Below, one piece after another: positions 26,788 to 36,094 of a stretch of 64,000 bases of DNA. The DNA comes from Leptolyngbya sp. Cla-17 (GTDB taxonomy: Bacteria > Cyanobacteriota > Cyanobacteriia > Leptolyngbyales > Leptolyngbyaceae). Below the pieces are notes generated by a model. That model was given only the letters and a program-made list of their open reading frames with translations. It was not told the DNA's origin and did not search any database. The stretch is taken from NCBI RefSeq assembly GCF_016807185.1, contig NZ_JAEVYN010000004.1, forward strand, positions 62,001-126,000. The letters are read 5' to 3'. Position numbers and translations under genes: made by a program. Position 1 is the first letter of the stretch; each line of letters begins with the position of its first letter.

Positions 26788-29010
26788 ATGTTATTAAAAA
26801 CTGTAAGCCGATGGTCGGTGACTGGGCAGATGCCACTGCGCCTGATTCTGGTTGTGCCGTTCGTAATGCAAATTTTTGTAGCGGTGGGCTTGACGGGTTA
26901 TCTGGGTATTCGTAATAGTCAAAAATCGATCAACACTGTGGTCTCTCAACTCCGCAGTGAAACCAGCGATCGGATTAATCAGCAGATTCTCTTTTATCTA
27001 GAAAAGCCCTACCTCACTAATCAAACAATTGCGGCTGGAATTTCGGAAGGACAAATTGACATCAAAGATATTAAAGCCTTAGAGCATTTCTCCTGGCGGT
27101 TGGTGAACCAAAACACCGTGGGCTTTCTCCAAACCGCCACGCCTCAGGGAACTAGCGTGACGGTTGAAAGGGTAGAGAATGGCTCGATCGAGGCTCGTGT
27201 TGTCACCAGTCTACCCAATCGCCAGACTTACCGCCTGGATGACCAGGGGAACCGAGCTGAATTGCTGGAAACTAAAAAGTTTGACCCACGGACTCGACCC
27301 TGGTACAAGGCGGCATTACAAGCGGGTGAGCCAAGCTGGAGCAAAATCTTTGTCGGGGCTTCAGGAAAAGTGACAATTTCTCTGTCGCAACCGATTTACG
27401 GCGAAATCGGCAACCTTTTGGGTGTGCAAAATAGTAATTTTCGCCTTTCACGGATTCACGAGTTTTTGAAAAGCGTCAAGGTCGGACTGACTGGACAAAC
27501 GTTTATTGTGGATCGCTCTGGACAGTTAATTGCTAGCTCGCTGATTGAGCAACCTTACAAGATTCAGGACGAGGAATTAGAGCAAATTCCAGCGACAGCC
27601 ATTGAAAATCTTGTCATTCGTGCCACAGCCACAGCTGTGCTTGAGCGCTTTGGTGATTTCAGCCGCATCAATCAGAGCCAACAGCTTGATGTTGTGGTAG
27701 ATGGCGATCGCCAGTTTGTGCAGATTTCACCCATTCGAGACGAGCAGGGCATTGACTGGTTCAGTGTTGTGGTGGTGCCGGAGTCCGACTTCACAGCAGA
27801 AATTGACGCCAACACGCGCACGACTATGTTGCTTTGTCTAGCGGCACTGGTGGTTGCAACCATTTTAGGGATCTACACGGCACAATTAATTGCTCAGCCC
27901 CTTAGACGTTTAAGCCAATCCTCTGAGGCGATGGCGGATGGGGCACTCGATCAAAACGTCGAACTCTCAAATGTGCGAGAGCTAAATGTGCTAGCTCGTT
28001 CATTTAATCGAATGACGCAGCAGCTACGCGGCTCATTTACCCAATTAGAACAAACCAACGAGCAGCTAGAGCATCGGGTGGAAGAACGAACAGCGGATCT
28101 GAAGGAGACGCTGCAAGAACTGCAACGCACTCAAACTCAGATGATTCAAGCCGAAAAAATGTCGAGTTTAGGACAGTTGGTGGCTGGAGTCGCGCATGAA
28201 ATTAATAACCCTGTGAACTTCATTCATGGCAACGTGACTCACATCAATGAATACACTCAAAATCTCCTGGAACTGCTGCAACTCTATCAAACTGAATTTC
28301 CAGACTCTACTCCAGCCATTCGAGACAAGATGGACGAGATTGATTTGGAGTTTCTGAATGAAGATGTCCTGAAGCTACTGACATCGATGCAAGTTGGAAC
28401 GGAGCGCATTCGAGGGATTGTCACGTCGTTGCGGAACTTCTCACGGCTGGATGAAGCGCAGGTGAAAGAGGTGGATATTCACGAAGGCATTGAAAGCACG
28501 CTCCTGATTTTGCAGCATCGCTTGAAAGCCAAAGTGAATTGTCCACCGACCACGCTGATTCGGGCTTATGGCGACCTGCCGCTGGTGGAGTGCCACCCTG
28601 GGCAGATGAACCAGGTGTTCATGAATATCTTAGTCAATGCGCTTGATGCTTTAGAAGAAAGTAATATCAACCGCACCTATCAAGCGATAGAAGCTAATCC
28701 TAATCAGATTACAATTCGTACCGCAGTGATTGATGCCGAGTGGGTAGAAATTGCGATCGCTGACAATGGTCCTGGAATGTCAGAGGAGACCCATCAACAC
28801 ATTTTTGATCCATTTTTTACCACCAAGCCCATTGGGAAGGGCACGGGTATGGGCATGTCCATTAGCTATCAAATCATCACCGAGAAACATGGCGGCAACT
28901 TCAGCTGTTGCTCTACCCTTGGCAAGGGGACTGAATTTGTGATTCAGATTCCTGTAAGACTGAGTTGCAGGAACGAAAAGATGTTGGTCGGCACAGCTGA
29001 AAATTCATGA
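26788..29010 (+). CDS. Membrane sensor histidine kinase with extracellular Cache domain
   Basis: This is a 740-aa membrane kinase. TM1 is at about 18-40 (LRLILVVPFVMQIFVAVGLTGYLGI), a periplasmic double-Cache-type sensor at 41-345 (RTRPWYKAALQAGEPSWSKIF is a Cache hallmark), and TM2 at about 348-368. HAMP follows to about 425, then a coiled coil (EERTADLKETLQELQRTQTQ), HisKA with GVAHEINNPVNFIHGN (His470), and HATPase (NPFFTT-like DPFFTTKPIGKGTGMGMSISYQI). It senses an external small ligand, unknown. It follows the preceding kinase gene by 196 bp, and its kinase half resembles that of the convergent gene at 29125. Confidence 0.9.
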   Translation: MLLKTVSRWSVTGQMPLRLILVVPFVMQIFVAVGLTGYLGIRNSQKSINTVVSQLRSETSDRINQQILFYLEKPYLTNQTIAAGISEGQIDIKDIKALEHFSWRLVNQNTVGFLQTATPQGTSVTVERVENGSIEARVVTSLPNRQTYRLDDQGNRAELLETKKFDPRTRPWYKAALQAGEPSWSKIFVGASGKVTISLSQPIYGEIGNLLGVQNSNFRLSRIHEFLKSVKVGLTGQTFIVDRSGQLIASSLIEQPYKIQDEELEQIPATAIENLVIRATATAVLERFGDFSRINQSQQLDVVVDGDRQFVQISPIRDEQGIDWFSVVVVPESDFTAEIDANTRTTMLLCLAALVVATILGIYTAQLIAQPLRRLSQSSEAMADGALDQNVELSNVRELNVLARSFNRMTQQLRGSFTQLEQTNEQLEHRVEERTADLKETLQELQRTQTQMIQAEKMSSLGQLVAGVAHEINNPVNFIHGNVTHINEYTQNLLELLQLYQTEFPDSTPAIRDKMDEIDLEFLNEDVLKLLTSMQVGTERIRGIVTSLRNFSRLDEAQVKEVDIHEGIESTLLILQHRLKAKVNCPPTTLIRAYGDLPLVECHPGQMNQVFMNILVNALDALEESNINRTYQAIEANPNQITIRTAVIDAEWVEIAIADNGPGMSEETHQHIFDPFFTTKPIGKGTGMGMSISYQIITEKHGGNFSCCSTLGKGTEFVIQIPVRLSCRNEKMLVGTAENS

Positions 29011-29124
29011 GTTGAAGCTTATAGCGATACAATCGAAACGCCTATTCTCAGTCAAAATCATGAAGATTTCGGAAACAGGGTAGTTTTGTCCGTCACCTCG
29101 TCCTACTAAGTACGCCGTTGCTTC

Positions 29125-31974
29125 TCACTGAACAGGTAATGTAATCACAAACTCTGTGCCCTGACCCGGTTGAGAGTGGCAGACTAATTGACCTCCGTGT
29201 TTTTCAACAATCTGATAGCTGATAAATAAGCCCAGTCCGGTTCCTTTCCCTATGGGTTTAGTAGTGAAGAACGGGTCAAACAGCTTGGCTTGAATCTCCG
29301 GTGTAATGCCTCGACCATTATCTTTGATCGAGACTTCTACCCAGTCAGCATTGACACAGCGAGTCGAGATAGTGACGGTTTTGGATGATGTATGGCCTGT
29401 GGCAGTGGTTTCTAATTCATCGATCGCATTGCCAATCAAATTCATAAATACCTGATTGAGCTGTCCTGCATGGCAATGAACTGGAGGCAATTCTTCATAG
29501 TGTTGTTCAATCTCAATCGGCTTTCCAGAAACTAATTTCAAACGATGCTGCAAGATCAGGAGCGTACTTTCCAATCCTTCATGCAGGTCTACCGCTTTGA
29601 CCGCCGCTTCATCCACTCGTGAGAAGTTGCGCAACGATTCAACGATTTCTCCAATTCGCTCAGTCCCCATTTTCATTGATGCACATAGTTTGGGGAAATC
29701 TGCTTCAATGTAAGCAAAATCACTGTCCTCCAAAAGCTGTAGTAAATCCGGCGACGGGGCTGAAGTATGTTGTTGATACGCCCGAACCAACTCAAATAAA
29801 GTTTGAATATACTCCTGGATATGAGCCAGATTGCCACTAATAAAGTTAATGGGGTTGTTCACCTCATGGGCAATCCCAGCAACTAACTGCCCTAGGCTGG
29901 ACATCTTCTCACTGTGGAATAACTGAACTTGCGTTTGTTTCAAGTCATTCAACGTTTGTGCCAACTGTTCAGTTTTCTGTCGGGTTTGAACCAGTAGCTC
30001 TGCATGTTGTAGAGCGACTCCCAGTTGCGCTGCAATCTGACTGACAAACTCAATTTCAGAGGGTTTCCAGTGACGCGGCGCAGAATGTTGGTACACACCC
30101 AGCAAACCCCAAAGCGCTTGACCGACAAAGATGGGCATCACCATGAATGCCTTCACCTGAAACTGCTCCAGGATCTCCACATGACACTGAGCATAGCCCT
30201 GCTGGTAAATGTCATGCACGATTGAGCTGTCACCCGTGCGGTAGCGTCCACCTTGAGTCTCCTGTAAGTGAGTATCGTTCCAAACGGTATTCACTCCAAG
30301 CTGACCATTGTTCTGCCACTCAGGCGTGACCGCTTCATAGTTGCCGATAAAGGCTCCACCCCAATCCGCATTAAAGCGGTAGATAGCAACCCGTTCTGCT
30401 GTGACAACGTGGCTCAGCGACTGAGTGGCAATTTGAAAGATGGTGTCAATGTCTAAGGATTCACGAATTTTGGCAACGATTCGAGACAGCGTCATCTGCC
30501 GTTCCACGACCCGTTCTAACTCGGTGTTGGACTGCTGAAGTTGCTCAGATTGCTGTTTCAGTGCTTCCGTACGCTCTTCCACCTGCCGTTCCAGGCTGGC
30601 ATTGAGCGATTGTACCTGCTGATACAGCCGATATTGTTTCACGGTCGCCGCAAAGCGTTCCCCTAGAGCTTGAGCATATTTGATCTCTTCTTCTGTCCAA
30701 CGCTGCGCCTGCCCTTTCTTGATCTGCCGCCACACTTCAAAGGATTGACGGGGCATTAACTGACGCGTATCCGGGTTGTGATAGCCACCCCACTCAATCT
30801 CGGTATCAATTTCGCGACGGAAGAAGGTTAAGCACCCCATGATTTGAGTCCCATGCTTGAGGGGAATAATCAGAGCACTGCGAATGTTTGTGCCATCAAA
30901 GAAGGGTGCGAGGGTGCGAAATAGCGGTTCTTGGTAAAGATCATCGACTGCCCAGGATGAAGCGCCAGGCTTGAAGCTCTGAGACGGTTCTACTAGTTCG
31001 TACACCGCTCGCATCCACTCAGGTGACCAGGGAGTACGCCCCGTTTCATCTACAGAATGATTTAGGACAGAGTGCAAGTATTTTTGCCACACTAGATTCT
31101 CTTCAATCGAGCGCTCTTGGGTGGGATCAATGAGTGCGGGTTGCTCCCCACAGGTATAAATTTCTTTAGGTGAATCAGTCTCTGAAGCTAGATACAACCT
31201 GCCGCCTGCACTCAGGGTGTGCGAGGCTAATTCCAGCGCCTCTTGCCAATCGACAGTCGGCGACATTTGCAGTCGTGCCGTAACCTGGTTCATATTGGCT
31301 TCGCGGCGTGCCTGAGATCGCACCTGCTCTAGCAAAACCGATTGCGCAATGGCAACCGCTACTTGATCCACCACTGCCTGGATGAACTGCAACTCCGCTT
31401 CCGTCACGCTACGAGGTTCAGCGTGATGGGAGACTAGAAGCCCCCAAAGATGGTTGGCAGACTGGAGGGAGGGAGGATCGTAAAACCCGGAGGCTTCCCC
31501 TTCGAGCACAATTGGCACAACGATTGAGGATTTGACTCCCATTGCTGTCAGGTATTCCTGGTGGCAAGGGTCAACTGGACGATACCGAATATCACCTGTG
31601 TTGAGGGCTTCTCCGGTTTCTGGGCAGTTGAGTGGGCTAATCCCAATCGTATGATTGCCTAGATCGACGATCGATCGCTGACGGGCACGCACAAACAGTT
31701 CACGGGCATAACGAGGAATGTCGTCTGCGGGAAAGTGAAGTCCTAGAAGAGACGGTAAGCGATCTGCTTGAAGTGATTCTGCTACAACGACCCCATGACC
31801 ATCCGGGTAGAATTGGTAGATCTTGACTCGATCTGTTCCCAGGTAGGCTCGAACCTCTGCTGCTGTAGTACTTAAGATACTCTCAAGTTCCAAGGATTGG
31901 CGCACCCGGTTCGCAATGCGGTGAAGTAACCCTTCCTGAGTTAAGGGCGAAATAGCGTCGTGCGATGACAGCAT
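29125..31974 (-). CDS. Multi-GAF sensor histidine kinase with two candidate bilin GAF domains
   Basis: This is a 949-aa soluble kinase. GAF1 (about 15-215) is phytochrome-like: LLGLHFPADDIPRYARELF (DIP motif) and RPVDPCHQEYLTAMGVKSSIVVPI with Cys137-His138. A central GAF covers about 230-450. GAF3 (about 500-665) is cyanobacteriochrome-like: YAQCHVEILEQFQVKAFMVMPIF with Cys597-His598. A coiled coil, HisKA (GIAHEVNNPINFISGN, His703) and HATPase (DPFFTTKPIGKGTGLGLFISYQI) follow. It could covalently bind bilin at one or both GAFs and sense light. No response regulator gene is near. Confidence 0.88.
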   Translation of the reverse strand: MLSSHDAISPLTQEGLLHRIANRVRQSLELESILSTTAAEVRAYLGTDRVKIYQFYPDGHGVVVAESLQADRLPSLLGLHFPADDIPRYARELFVRARQRSIVDLGNHTIGISPLNCPETGEALNTGDIRYRPVDPCHQEYLTAMGVKSSIVVPIVLEGEASGFYDPPSLQSANHLWGLLVSHHAEPRSVTEAELQFIQAVVDQVAVAIAQSVLLEQVRSQARREANMNQVTARLQMSPTVDWQEALELASHTLSAGGRLYLASETDSPKEIYTCGEQPALIDPTQERSIEENLVWQKYLHSVLNHSVDETGRTPWSPEWMRAVYELVEPSQSFKPGASSWAVDDLYQEPLFRTLAPFFDGTNIRSALIIPLKHGTQIMGCLTFFRREIDTEIEWGGYHNPDTRQLMPRQSFEVWRQIKKGQAQRWTEEEIKYAQALGERFAATVKQYRLYQQVQSLNASLERQVEERTEALKQQSEQLQQSNTELERVVERQMTLSRIVAKIRESLDIDTIFQIATQSLSHVVTAERVAIYRFNADWGGAFIGNYEAVTPEWQNNGQLGVNTVWNDTHLQETQGGRYRTGDSSIVHDIYQQGYAQCHVEILEQFQVKAFMVMPIFVGQALWGLLGVYQHSAPRHWKPSEIEFVSQIAAQLGVALQHAELLVQTRQKTEQLAQTLNDLKQTQVQLFHSEKMSSLGQLVAGIAHEVNNPINFISGNLAHIQEYIQTLFELVRAYQQHTSAPSPDLLQLLEDSDFAYIEADFPKLCASMKMGTERIGEIVESLRNFSRVDEAAVKAVDLHEGLESTLLILQHRLKLVSGKPIEIEQHYEELPPVHCHAGQLNQVFMNLIGNAIDELETTATGHTSSKTVTISTRCVNADWVEVSIKDNGRGITPEIQAKLFDPFFTTKPIGKGTGLGLFISYQIVEKHGGQLVCHSQPGQGTEFVITLPVQ

Positions 31975-32551
31975 AGGGAGGTTCGCTTAAGGAGAATTTG
32001 AAGTTGCCAAGCTTAAAGTTCCCTTGAATGATGCAAAATGCTCCTACTTTCGGTAGTGCGTCAGGACAATGCGAGATAAGCTGCTAGCTTGTGCCAAGTC
32101 CAAGGACGAGAGGCGAATCCTACCCGTTGTGCGGTGGTGGAGTTGAAGCGACTGTGCCGCCAAATCCAATTGAAGTCGCTTACGACTAACCGAGTGGTCA
32201 CTTTCGTCTGTCCACACACCTCGCCAAACTGGTTCTGTCGTCGATGCCATCTTCCTGTTTGTTGTCGAACAATCCCATTCGTACGCTCTAATCGCTGTGT
32301 TGGGGGATTTTCAAGTCAGCATCAATAACTAATGACACCCCCTCCAAGTGCAAACCCTTAGTTGCTAGTGCCACGTTCACTGCCTTCTACGTGTTTTTCC
32401 AGCTCTTCATTCAATAGCAGGCTTAATTGAAGATAGTCCCCTTTCAGTTATTTAACCGAGGACAAGAGCCGTTCATTTGGGTAGCTTAGGCTACATAAGC
32501 ATCTTTTGCAGCCTAAGACACCTGAACTCGCCACTTATCTAGGACTAAGCT
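31975..32551. other. Intergenic region, possible gene remnant
   Basis: The 577-bp gap has no intact gene. A minus-strand open stretch at 32044-32250 reads WRGVWTDESDHSVSRKRLQLDLAAQSLQLHHRTTGRIRLSSLDLAQ, which has the look of a protein C-terminus, but no family can be named and upstream frames are closed. The last 100 bp would hold the promoter of the PEP-CTERM gene. Confidence 0.35.
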
Positions 32552-33340
32552 ATGAACCGCACTCTCTCCTCCCTATCCCTTTCTGCTCTCGCGATTGGTG
32601 TGGCTCTCGTTTCATCCGTTGCCGCTATCAATCCAGCCGAAGCCTTTACCATTTCACTCGACCCCTCCCAAGGCAGTACCGAGAACACTGGCTCTACTGC
32701 TTTGCTTGACTTCAACTTTGTCCAAGATGGCTCTAACGTCAAGCTCAACCTGGGCTTCCAAAACACAACCAATGGGTCCACTGGGTTGGGTGCTACAGCC
32801 TCAACTCTAGTTGGCGTTGGATTTGATCTACCTGCTTTAATCAAAGGCTTTAGCTACAACGCCTCAGGCAGTGCGTTTACTAAGCTTTATGGCGACTCCA
32901 GCTTGAATCAGTCGGTCGTAGGTGAGGCAGCTCTAAACCCCTTTGGCACCTTTGATGTCGGTATTCGTTCTGCCGGGCCAGGGACCTTTGCAGGCGGCAA
33001 TCCTCAAACAGGCTTAACCGCTGGGAACTCTACTTTGGTCAGCTTCATATTCTCTGGTACTGGACTAACGGCTAGCTTGGTTGAGAATTCCTTCCTGAGC
33101 GGTATCAAGAACAACTCCTTAAATATCGTTGGTCGCTTCCAGCAAGTAAATGCAGGAGGTGGCAGCGATAAAGTTTTAGGTGGTCTGGTGAGTGGAATCT
33201 CTTCGGCTCCTGAAATTACGCCTATTTCTGTTGGTGAGAACTCTGCGGCGGCTCCTGAACCCATGACCATTTTAGGTGCAATTGCAGCAGGGAGCGCTAT
33301 TCTAGGTCGCAAGAAGCTTCAGCGTAAAGCGAATGCTTAA
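32552..33340 (+). CDS. PEP-CTERM sorted secreted protein
   Basis: This is a 262-aa protein. It has a signal peptide (LSLSALAIGVALVSSVAAINPAEAF, cleavage near 31), a beta-rich cohesin-like or Ser/Gly/Asn-rich middle part (TISLDPSQGSTENTGSTALLDFNFV...), and a C-terminal PEP-CTERM tail: APEPMTILGAIAAGSAILGRKKLQRK (PEP motif, hydrophobic helix, basic tail). The tail is recognised by exosortase and the protein is exported to the surface or exopolysaccharide matrix. The exosortase gene is not in the window. It is monocistronic with its own terminator. Confidence 0.88.
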   Translation: MNRTLSSLSLSALAIGVALVSSVAAINPAEAFTISLDPSQGSTENTGSTALLDFNFVQDGSNVKLNLGFQNTTNGSTGLGATASTLVGVGFDLPALIKGFSYNASGSAFTKLYGDSSLNQSVVGEAALNPFGTFDVGIRSAGPGTFAGGNPQTGLTAGNSTLVSFIFSGTGLTASLVENSFLSGIKNNSLNIVGRFQQVNAGGGSDKVLGGLVSGISSAPEITPISVGENSAAAPEPMTILGAIAAGSAILGRKKLQRKANA

Positions 33341-33393
33341 GTGCCATAGGATGAATCCGGCACTGATATAGATAAGCTAGGTGAGAAAGCTAT

Positions 33394-33437
33394 GAATGCT
33401 GCACTGTTGAGACTCGACAGTGCAGCATTCTTCTTAT
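33394..33437 (+). terminator. Strong Rho-independent terminator after PEP-CTERM gene
   Basis: A 14-bp perfect stem, GAATGCTGCACTGT (33394-33407) with ACAGTGCAGCATTC (33417-33430), encloses a 9-nt loop and is followed by TTCTTATTT. Confidence 0.9.
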
Positions 33438-33741
33438 TTAGAAAGCTTGTGGGCTAATGGAACCAAGGAGTGTCAATCAAACGACCCCAAAAGAGACACT
33501 CAGATGGGCGATCGCCCATGAACGACAGAATCGGACTTGGGGTGTCTCAAAAACTGTTTCAGAATCAAAGTCTCAAAAAAAGGTGCGTCCATGAGTTTTG
33601 ATACAGTGTTCTGACCTGAAAACAGTGACGCAAAGGCTGCCTCTGCTAGCCTACTGCCGCATTTTCTGAAACAGGAGTGATTGAGGTGAGTTTGAGTCGC
33701 TGACATGTTATCTGGATGAATGGAAAATATGCCTTTATGCG

Positions 33742-34464
33742 TTAATTAGGTTTAATTGATTCACTGATCGCGTCACGCAACAGTTGTTTAAATTTTGGCA
33801 GTTGTTTAATGAGCGTTTGTGCCCCCGGTGAATCCGGAGCAGCCACTTCCCATTGCTCCAACTCTTTCAATGCCTTTTTGATAAATGTGCAACTCTGCAC
33901 ATTTTTCGGTGGCTCTTCTCCTGCCAGATAACTCATCACCGTTCGGCGACTTTTACCAATAATTGTTTGGAGAGCGGGAGCCAGTGCTTTTTCACCTGCT
34001 TTGGGTCTACCTTTTCCATCTTTGTACCCAGCTTTCCTCAATCGATCTGCGATTGCTCTGACTTCAGCAGGGGTGTAGTCGCGTCGCTGTTCATTTTCTG
34101 CGATCTCAACTTCTAAAGCGCGAGATGGTTCTCTTTGTGCGTCGAACTCCATGACTCGCACAGGTACTCCAGCGGCAAAATGTTGATTGAAGGTTTCTAA
34201 ATCAATCTCTTTCAGTTGAGAAATTGCGGCTAATCGATGTCCACCTGCCAGCAACCGACCTTGCTTATCTACCGCCAACGGTTCGATCAGCCCCAACGCT
34301 GCAATTGACTCAGCTAAAGCCTCAACGTGAGCCGAATTGAGGGGACGGGTATCAGCGTCTCGTGGTTTGATTGCCTCCAGCGACATCACGGCATTGTTAT
34401 TAGGCGCAGCAATACCGCGCTTGGTATTGCTTTGAGCAGTTTTGATCAGGTCATTAAGACTCAT
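33742..34464 (-). CDS. parB: ParB/Spo0J-like partition protein
   Basis: This is a 240-aa protein. The ATG at 34464 is 2 bp after the parA stop; an earlier ATG at 34494 overlaps parA. The ParB N-terminal nuclease-like fold is clear: LNSAHVEALAESIAALGLIEPLAVDKQGRLLAGGHRLAA (box I and GGHR box II), then EIAENEQRRDYTPAEVRAIADRL (ENxxR), a helix-turn-helix with IIGKSRRTVMSYLAG, and a coiled tail. It should bind a centromere-like site; matching palindromes occur at 33881 (inside this gene) and 35454. It forms an operon with parA and segregates a plasmid or integrated replicon. Confidence 0.88.
   Translation of the reverse strand: MSLNDLIKTAQSNTKRGIAAPNNNAVMSLEAIKPRDADTRPLNSAHVEALAESIAALGLIEPLAVDKQGRLLAGGHRLAAISQLKEIDLETFNQHFAAGVPVRVMEFDAQREPSRALEVEIAENEQRRDYTPAEVRAIADRLRKAGYKDGKGRPKAGEKALAPALQTIIGKSRRTVMSYLAGEEPPKNVQSCTFIKKALKELEQWEVAAPDSPGAQTLIKQLPKFKQLLRDAISESIKPN
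33881..33904. repeat. Candidate parS palindrome, copy inside parB
   Basis: ATAAATGTGCA-ACTC-TGCACATTT: the same inverted repeat, differing only in the 4-bp spacer and outermost bases, is found upstream of parA at 35454-35479. Recurrence at a partition locus suggests a ParB (parS-like) site. Confidence 0.5.
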
Positions 34465-34466
34465 GG

Positions 34467-35093
34467 CTACCTGAATGATTTTGTAAGCTTCCACAGTTCA
34501 GCACCAACTGATTCCCACTCCGCTGCCGCACCAGCCGCCGCTTTGCCAGACAGCATGGAGACGGTACAGCCTGACAATTCTGCATCTAGATAGCAATCAC
34601 GGCGCTGAATTGCTTGAGTGAAAGTGGGGATACTCGCCTGCACTAATGCTTGCTGTACTCGCTCGCCTCTACGGGAGGGGCGAGGTGGCACAAGGGACAG
34701 TAGCACCCGGTAGCGATCAGGAGTAAGTTCATTGAACTGGGTCAACGTTTGAATTGTTGCTTCAATCGCTGCGGGGGAACAGGATGTGGGAATAATCAAA
34801 AAGTCTGCGGCATTGGCAAGTTGCGTCAGTTCGACTTCGTTGGGGTTTCCCGGCGTGTCGATCACCAGGTCGGTAAAGCCATCGGGCGGTTGCTCATCAC
34901 CATCGAAAACAGTGAAGCCAACGTTGTGATTAGCGGCAAGACCCCGCTTATACCAATTTAGGGCAGTGCGGATTGCGTCGCCATCGCCTAGCACTACGCG
35001 TCGTCCTCGATGTTTACTTAATGATTCAGCAATATGAATTGCCGTAATCGTTTTAGCCACGCCACCCTTAAAACTTAGGACAACAATGATCAT
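34467..35093 (-). CDS. parA: ParA-family ATPase
   Basis: This is a 208-aa protein. The deviant Walker A is at the N-terminus: VVLSFKGGVAKTITAIHIAESL (KGGVAKT rather than the usual KGGVGKT, signature Lys retained). Walker A' / switch segment: LVIDTPGNPNEVEL. FLIIPTSCSPAAIEAT follows. It is the short, HTH-less type Ib ParA common on plasmids. It dimerises on ATP and moves ParB-bound DNA. The parB start follows by 2 bp, so translation is coupled. Ala for Gly in the P-loop is tolerated in some members. Confidence 0.9.
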   Translation of the reverse strand: MIIVVLSFKGGVAKTITAIHIAESLSKHRGRRVVLGDGDAIRTALNWYKRGLAANHNVGFTVFDGDEQPPDGFTDLVIDTPGNPNEVELTQLANAADFLIIPTSCSPAAIEATIQTLTQFNELTPDRYRVLLSLVPPRPSRRGERVQQALVQASIPTFTQAIQRRDCYLDAELSGCTVSMLSGKAAAGAAAEWESVGAELWKLTKSFR

Positions 35094-35386
35094 CCAACCA
35101 GCCTCATAACTTTATGCTCTTGCCCTAATCATGCGGCGTTCGTGTATCACCATCAATTTTGCCATGTTGCCAGCTATTGAAACGCTTGCGAACAATTTTG
35201 CTGCAACAATTTCAAACTGTCTCAGCAAATCTTCAATAATGATGTTTGCAAAGACAACGAATTTAGAAAAACTTATCAATCAACGTAAGTATAGGGGTTT
35301 CAGCCGTTGACGAGATGAAGTGACTGATAAGCTCTGCTTAACTATCCTTTTCGATGTCATGAATGCGCCGTTAAGAATGGCTTTTC

Positions 35387-35479
35387 TACTTGGTATTCTG
35401 TTGGAATACCAAGTAAGGATTAAACGCTAATTGGTTAAGCAACTCCTAAACCGATAAATGTGCAATCCTGCACATTTAT
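35387..35479. repeat. Two palindromes between parA and the recombinase gene
   Basis: TACTTGGTATTC-TGTTG-GAATACCAAGTA (35387-35415; 12-bp stem) is followed by ATAAATGTGCA-ATCC-TGCACATTTAT (35454-35479; 11-bp stem). The second matches the palindrome in parB. They lie in a 413-bp gene-free region that may hold the parAB promoter, the centromere, an origin or a recombination site; no iterons were seen. Confidence 0.6.
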
Positions 35480-35506
35480 TAAAAAACGAGGTTAGTTAAT
35501 TGAGCA

Positions 35507-36052
35507 ATGCCAAAAGTTAGTAGGAATGGTCAAGCAGCAGTTTTGAGTCCGGGACAGCTAGACGAATTGTGGAGTGAGTTGGAGCAACCGCACAGGCTAA
35601 TTACTCAAATTTGTTACTACACTGCCTCACGACTGGGTGAGGTATGCGCGTTACGGGCAGAAGATGTGGTGAATGGTGAAATTGTATTTCGAGCAAAGAA
35701 TACCAAAACGGATGTGACTCGCACGATCGCGATCGCGCCTCCACTTGCAAAAGCATTAATAACCACTGTTCTACCTGCAACGGGTTATCTCTTCCCTGGC
35801 AAGTTTAAGGGGCACGTTACGACGCAGGCAGTTGATTTGGCGCTGAGAAGTGCTTGTGATTACTTGGGGTTTAAGGGAGTGAGTACCCACAGCTTCCGCC
35901 GATCACTGCTGACGCATCTCTATCGGGCGGGGCACTCACTCCGAACCTTACAGCAAATTTCGGGACATCAGGATATTGGCAACTTAGCCCGTTACCTGGA
36001 CATCGATCGAGATGAGGCAACGAAGGCGCTGATGGACTTCTTTTCAGCTTGA
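35507..36052 (+). CDS. Small tyrosine recombinase (catalytic domain only)
   Basis: This is a 181-aa protein. It carries the full set of catalytic residues: Arg42 in TASRLGEVCALR, a Lys in the beta hairpin region, HSFRR, GHQD and the Tyr in LARYLDID. The usual N-terminal core-binding domain is missing, which is common for plasmid-borne cyanobacterial resolvases/integrases of this size. It probably resolves multimers or drives site-specific integration. Its start is 28 bp after the parS-like palindrome, which could be part of its target site. Confidence 0.87.
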   Translation: MPKVSRNGQAAVLSPGQLDELWSELEQPHRLITQICYYTASRLGEVCALRAEDVVNGEIVFRAKNTKTDVTRTIAIAPPLAKALITTVLPATGYLFPGKFKGHVTTQAVDLALRSACDYLGFKGVSTHSFRRSLLTHLYRAGHSLRTLQQISGHQDIGNLARYLDIDRDEATKALMDFFSA

Positions 36053-36094
36053 GTTCCCTTTCCTCTATTGCTTTAGTTGGGTGAGAATGCTTTC

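Noticed and set aside
32044..32250. 68-aa minus-strand frame between kinase and PEP-CTERM genes
   Set aside because: Looks like a protein tail but no upstream part or family could be identified; reported only within the gap entry.
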